Positions 5,833 through 8,637 of a stretch of 8,637 nt of DNA are shown here, one piece after another. Positions within the stretch are counted from its first letter, which is position 1, and each line of letters begins with the position of its first letter. Under the pieces are notes generated by a model. It ran no database searches, was not told the origin of the DNA, and worked only from the letters and a program-made list of their open reading frames with translations. The stretch comes from an uncultured Carnobacterium sp. (GTDB taxonomy: Bacteria; Bacillota; Bacilli; Lactobacillales; Aerococcaceae). The position numbers and the translations under genes are program-made. Location of the stretch: positions 1-8,637 of the forward strand of contig CALJSD010000207.1 in assembly GCA_937976325.1 (NCBI GenBank), in the 5' to 3' direction.

Positions 5833-6784
5833 TGTCACTCACCTCTCTTTCTTCGATGTTTCGACCGTTTGTTGTCGGTTTGTTAATGATTTGTCCGTTA
5901 AAATACATGGTTGATGATCCGCCACCGTCTAAGTTATAGGCAGTTGTGACGTTCAGTTCTTTCATAAAATCAGCTAATTGTTTCAACGATAATCCTTTAC
6001 TTTCGCTAGTACGTCCGTCTGACACCACGAATACATAAGTGCTGTCGTCGACGATTCCGATGGCTGTACGCGGGTTGCTCGCCATGGCTTTCCCAACCTC
6101 GTCTGAACTATCTACGGCCACTTGTCCGTTTTCAATCAACGCTGGTCCAAATGACAAGACTTGCATCGCGCCGTTATCGACTAACTGTTGAGCTGTGATG
6201 TCGCCTTCTTTGATGATGCCGAAGCTTCCGTCTTTGTAGATGACTAAATCCTCTTGGCTAGCATTCTGACTCTCACTTCGTAACAGTTGTCCGTTACGAA
6301 CGACGTATCCAGCATCTCTAGCGCCGTAGTAGTCTCCGTTAATCGCAAGGACCGCGTTCACGCTTTTAGCGGTCGTCGAAGTCTTCGCGGTGACGTTTCG
6401 ACCGTACGTTTCGTCGGCCAAGGCGGTCTTAATTGACGCGTTTCCTTTGATTTTCACCGTTGCGACGTGGATTTGCGTATTGTTTCGCTCGTACGTCTCA
6501 ATCGTGATGGATTTTGTATCGTCCTCGTAGGCCGTCGCCGTGCTCACGGTTGGTGTTGTAGAGGTACTTGAGCTGCCTGAATTATTCGAGTCCCCTGACG
6601 TTCCCGTACCGCTTGCGCTAGTTCCTGTGTTCGTTGCCGCTGCCGTGTCGTTACTGAACTTTGCCAGGCTCTTTGAGATGAAGAGCGTATCGGCCACGAC
6701 CATTCCCGAAGCCCCGATGAGGACTGCCGTATAAGCGGTCGTTAAGATTTTTCTGAGTGATTTTCCTTTTTTGTTATTTGACAT
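5819..6784 (-). CDS. Phosphodiester glycosidase (NAGPA-fold) family protein, membrane-anchored
   Basis: This 321-residue protein is probably extracytoplasmic. The N-terminus has Lys/Arg (5-12) followed by a hydrophobic helix (about 15-38), a signal anchor or signal peptide. Residues 45-84 are a low-complexity Ser/Thr/Gly/Asn linker. The remaining 235 residues match the NAGPA-like domain: AINGDYY (148-154), SFGPALI (211-217), NPRTAIG (237-243), DGR (256-258), and the hallmark YNLDGGGSSTMYFNG (283-297). Known members remove sugars joined through phosphodiesters (the human enzyme uncaps GlcNAc-phospho-mannose); bacterial members are linked to wall and capsular glycans. ATG 6784 is chosen because AAAGGTG lies just upstream; the frame stays open for 30 more codons to 6874, but these overlap the upstream gene and have no ribosome site. 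The gene overlaps the GT2-GtrA gene by 11 bases. The exact substrate is not evident. Confidence 0.92.
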   Translation of the reverse strand: MSNNKKGKSLRKILTTAYTAVLIGASGMVVADTLFISKSLAKFSNDTAAATNTGTSASGTGTSGDSNNSGSSSTSTTPTVSTATAYEDDTKSITIETYERNNTQIHVATVKIKGNASIKTALADETYGRNVTAKTSTTAKSVNAVLAINGDYYGARDAGYVVRNGQLLRSESQNASQEDLVIYKDGSFGIIKEGDITAQQLVDNGAMQVLSFGPALIENGQVAVDSSDEVGKAMASNPRTAIGIVDDSTYVFVVSDGRTSESKGLSLKQLADFMKELNVTTAYNLDGGGSSTMYFNGQIINKPTTNGRNIEEREVSDIVYL

Positions 6785-7814
6785 AATGCACACCTTTCTC
6801 TTGTCCAAAAATGACTTTCTTCTGTACAAACCAGTTAAAGAAGAACATCCCGATTTCGGTGATGATTTTACCAACGAGTGGTCCGATACCGAATCCGTAG
6901 CTGAGGCCCATTAAGATTAATGTGTTCAGCGTTAATGAGAAGCTGGCGAGTAAAATATAGCCGCCGAGTTCTTTTAGAAACGGTTTGTCGCTGGCAAAGA
7001 CGAACTTCTTATTCACGAAGAAGTTGAATCCTGCGCTAATCACCCTTGCGATCACGTTAGCCGTCACGAGTGGTACGCCGATAAAGATTTGAAGGGCGTA
7101 GAGGGTGTAGTCTAGAAAAAAAGAGAGAATTGATGAGAGAGCGAACTGGAAAATCTCTTTGTAGATTCTGAATGAATCGCGAAGAGGATTAAAGTGTGAG
7201 CCCTCATTTTTGTTCTCGTAAATCGTCTGAATTTCTAGTTCGCAGAATGGGCGTTTTTCTTTTGCCCAAACCATCAACACATTCATTTCGTATTCAAATC
7301 GTGATCCTGAAATCTCCAGCATTTTTTCTAAATGCGTGCTTGAGAATCCACGCAGCCCGGTTTGTGTATCACTAATTTTCGTGCCGCTTGTGAGTTCGAA
7401 AATTTTCAAGGTAATTTTGTTTCCGACACGGCTCCTGAGTGGGACGTGGGTTCCGTCGAAGTTTCGAACGCCGAGTACAAGGCTGTCATTCTCAAGGGAC
7501 GCCCTGGTGGCGATGCGCATGATGTCTTCTGGACTATGTTGTCCGTCAGAGTCTGCCGTGACGATGGCCACTTCCTCGTTTGCGTATGTTTCTTTAATGT
7601 AGCGATAAGCTGTTTTTAGGCCTTCACCTTTTCCTTTGTTTTCAGGATGCGTTAAAACGGTCGCTCCTGTGAGTTGGTTGAAGATAGGAAGATATTTCTC
7701 CCCGCTGCCATCATCGACAACGACTACTTCTAAGTCTTTGGCGATTAATTGCTGTGTTAAAGTGATTAATCTTTCCTCTGGTTCATATGAAGGGATAATT
7801 ACGATAGTTTTCAT
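6774..7814 (-). CDS. GT2 glycosyltransferase fused to GtrA membrane domain
   Basis: This 346-residue fusion is first in the - strand operon. The N-terminal 210 residues are a GT-A, family 2 glycosyltransferase of the polyprenyl-phosphate sugar synthase type. They carry VIIPSYEP (5-12), VVVDDGS (31-37), the metal-binding TADSDGQH (86-93, DxD at 88-90), and SDTQTGLRGF (148-157). Residues about 220-337 are a GtrA-like domain with four hydrophobic helices and two NFFVNKKFVF / NWFVQKKVIF style loops, the usual GtrA repeat. Known fact: GT2 enzymes of this type load a sugar on undecaprenyl phosphate at the cytosolic face, and GtrA proteins are thought to flip the lipid-linked sugar. Having both in one chain suggests synthesis and translocation of the donor for extracytoplasmic glycosylation. 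ATG 7814 is preceded by a GGTGA-type ribosome site. The sugar (glucose, GlcNAc or other) cannot be read off. Confidence 0.95.
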   Translation of the reverse strand: MKTIVIIPSYEPEERLITLTQQLIAKDLEVVVVDDGSGEKYLPIFNQLTGATVLTHPENKGKGEGLKTAYRYIKETYANEEVAIVTADSDGQHSPEDIMRIATRASLENDSLVLGVRNFDGTHVPLRSRVGNKITLKIFELTSGTKISDTQTGLRGFSSTHLEKMLEISGSRFEYEMNVLMVWAKEKRPFCELEIQTIYENKNEGSHFNPLRDSFRIYKEIFQFALSSILSFFLDYTLYALQIFIGVPLVTANVIARVISAGFNFFVNKKFVFASDKPFLKELGGYILLASFSLTLNTLILMGLSYGFGIGPLVGKIITEIGMFFFNWFVQKKVIFGQEKGVHYVK

Positions 7815-7864
7815 TGTTTGTCACCGCTCGCCTGGTTGGGGAGCTTCTCCTTTCCGTTTGGATA

Positions 7865-7892
7865 ACTATACTTTGCACCATGAACCTAAAAC
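7865..7892 (-). promoter_or_regulatory. Possible promoter of the envelope-glycan operon
   Basis: On the - strand, TATAGT (7870-7865) forms a fair -10 and GTTTTA (7892-7887) a poor -35, with a 16-base spacer. It lies about 50 bases upstream of the GT2-GtrA start. Other AT-rich -10 candidates further upstream (around 7930-7945) cannot be excluded. Confidence 0.3.
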
Positions 7893-7964
7893 TTACTTAA
7901 AAGAGGTGGAAAAAAATAAAATTAGCATTTAATATAGTATTTAATAGAAAAATGAAAAATCCCC

Positions 7965-8001
7965 TAGCGTCAGGTATTGCTTGTAACGCTACGTAATGTA
8001 G
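7965..8001. promoter_or_regulatory. Inverted repeats around the MerR promoter (candidate operator)
   Basis: TAGCGT (7965-7970) is mirrored by ACGCTA (7986-7991) with a 15-base gap that contains the -35. A second dyad, CTACGTAATGTAG (7989-8001), sits inside the promoter spacer. MerR-type regulators bind dyads placed between -35 and -10, so the second is the better operator candidate. Which arm is bound is not decided by the sequence. Confidence 0.45.
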
Positions 8002-8007
8002 TAATAT
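7977..8007 (+). promoter_or_regulatory. MerR-type promoter with 19-bp spacer
   Basis: TTGCTT (7977-7982) and TAATAT (8002-8007) are separated by 19 bases. This over-long spacer is typical of promoters that MerR-family proteins activate by twisting DNA. It lies 24 bases upstream of the MerR start codon, so autoregulation is the straightforward reading. Confidence 0.6.
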
Positions 8008-8031
8008 GCAGGCAATAAGGAGGTGAAAGCT

Positions 8032-8637
8032 ATGTCAAAATATACGACAGGGGAGCTTGCGAAACTTTGCAATGTGACTGTTCGAACCGTTCAGTATTAT
8101 GACAAAAGAGGTATCTTGATTCCTAGTGAACTTTCTGAAGGGGGAAGAAGATTATATTCGGAAAGTGATCTTCAACGTCTAAAAGTCATTTGTTTTCTTC
8201 GAGAGGTGGATGTACCTATCGATGCCATTTCTGAATTGTTAGAAGAAGAACATCCTGAAAAAGACATTTCGATTTTAATAGAACAACAGGAAAGTTTATT
8301 GATGGAAGAAATTCAAGAGAAACAAGAGCAATTGGAAAAATTACGTGAATTACAGTCGACAGTCCAAAACAAAGAATCCTTCTCACTTGAATCCATCGCG
8401 GACATAGCAGTAGTGATGAAAGGTAAGAAACAACTCAAAAAACTTTACCGGATTATACTTTCAACAGGATTGGTGGTCGGAGTACTTCAGTGGGTATCGA
8501 TTGCATTCTGGATTTTCAAAGGAATGTGGTGGGGATTTGCGCTATGGGCTCTGTTGGCAACGGTATGGCTTATTTGGGTATGTAACTATTATTATAAACA
8601 CGTAAAATATATTTGCCCTGAGTGCCATCAAGAATTT
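8032..8637 (+). CDS. MerR-family regulator with membrane domain and zinc-ribbon start (3' truncated)
   Basis: At least 202 residues; the frame is still open at the window end. Residues 3-70 are a MerR winged helix-turn-helix: YTTGELAKLCNVTVRTVQYY, then DKRGILIP, then GGRRLYSESDLQRLKVICFLREV. Residues 75-115 are a Glu/Gln/Lys/Leu-rich dimerisation coiled coil. Two hydrophobic helices follow (about 140-161 and 165-186), Trp-rich. The visible end, YICPECHQEF, starts a Cys-x2-Cys zinc knuckle whose second half must lie beyond the window. Known fact: MerR proteins are dimers that respond to metals, drugs or stress. Inference: this one is membrane-tethered, so the signal may come from the membrane or a bound metal. 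ATG 8032 is unambiguous: TAAGGAGGTG (8016-8025) is a near-perfect ribosome site with 8 bases spacing. The gene diverges from the glycan operon. Confidence 0.9.
   Translation, partial: MSKYTTGELAKLCNVTVRTVQYYDKRGILIPSELSEGGRRLYSESDLQRLKVICFLREVDVPIDAISELLEEEHPEKDISILIEQQESLLMEEIQEKQEQLEKLRELQSTVQNKESFSLESIADIAVVMKGKKQLKKLYRIILSTGLVVGVLQWVSIAFWIFKGMWWGFALWALLATVWLIWVCNYYYKHVKYICPECHQEF

Noticed and set aside
6785..6874. 30-codon upstream extension of the NAGPA-fold protein
   Set aside because: It lies in the 3' end of the GT2-GtrA gene, lacks a ribosome site and would place a polar stretch before the signal anchor.
7336..7932. Three + strand open frames of 85-98 codons
   Set aside because: They are antisense to the strongly supported GT2-GtrA gene or run past its start, with no ribosome site or recognisable domain.
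1..8637. CRISPR array, tRNA, rRNA, insertion sequence or prophage genes
   Set aside because: No regularly spaced repeats, tRNA-like cloverleaf, transposase, integrase or phage structural gene was found on reading either strand.

Overview
The window looks like a chromosomal segment from a low-to-medium GC Gram-positive bacterium (Bacillota, most likely Lactobacillales). The evidence is strong AGGAGG-type ribosome binding sites, TG-extended -10 promoters, short U-tailed hairpin terminators, and the kinds of protein present: a GT2-GtrA fusion, a phosphodiester-glycosidase (NAGPA-fold) protein behind a Ser/Thr linker, and a membrane-anchored MerR regulator. Genus and species cannot be settled by reading alone.

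Layout from left to right. Bases 1-119 hold the tail of a + strand membrane protein, followed by a good hairpin terminator. A monocistronic Nudix hydrolase (259-705) follows, with its own promoter and terminator. Next is a + strand gene (930-1685) for an unrecognised protein with two N-terminal membrane helices and a helical cytosolic domain; its base composition is clearly more GC-rich than what follows. Bases 1727-5305 hold three closely spaced, AT-rich + strand genes: a 565-residue protein with an HNH-like metal-finger motif and a C-terminal membrane region; a 238-residue coiled-coil protein with a C-terminal membrane anchor; and a 373-residue AAA+ ATPase of the CbbX/SpoVK/EccA type. They end at a hairpin terminator shared with a convergent operon.

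The - strand operon (7814 down to 5446) has three overlapping genes: a polyprenyl-phosphate-type GT2 glycosyltransferase fused to a GtrA membrane domain, a membrane-anchored extracytoplasmic NAGPA-fold protein, and a small four-helix membrane protein. Together they look like a cell-envelope glycan modification unit. Diverging from it at 8032 is a MerR-family regulator with two membrane helices and the beginning of a C-terminal zinc ribbon. It is cut off by the window end, and its promoter has the stretched 19-bp spacer typical of MerR-controlled promoters.

The main point of interest is the 1727-5305 trio. It is compact, compositionally distinct, inserted between ordinary chromosomal genes, and combines a nuclease-like motif, membrane proteins and an AAA+ remodelling ATPase. 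I do not recognise it as a named system. A conflict or anti-phage role is an inference from architecture and context, not something the sequence proves. No rRNA, tRNA, CRISPR array, integrase, transposase or insertion sequence was seen.
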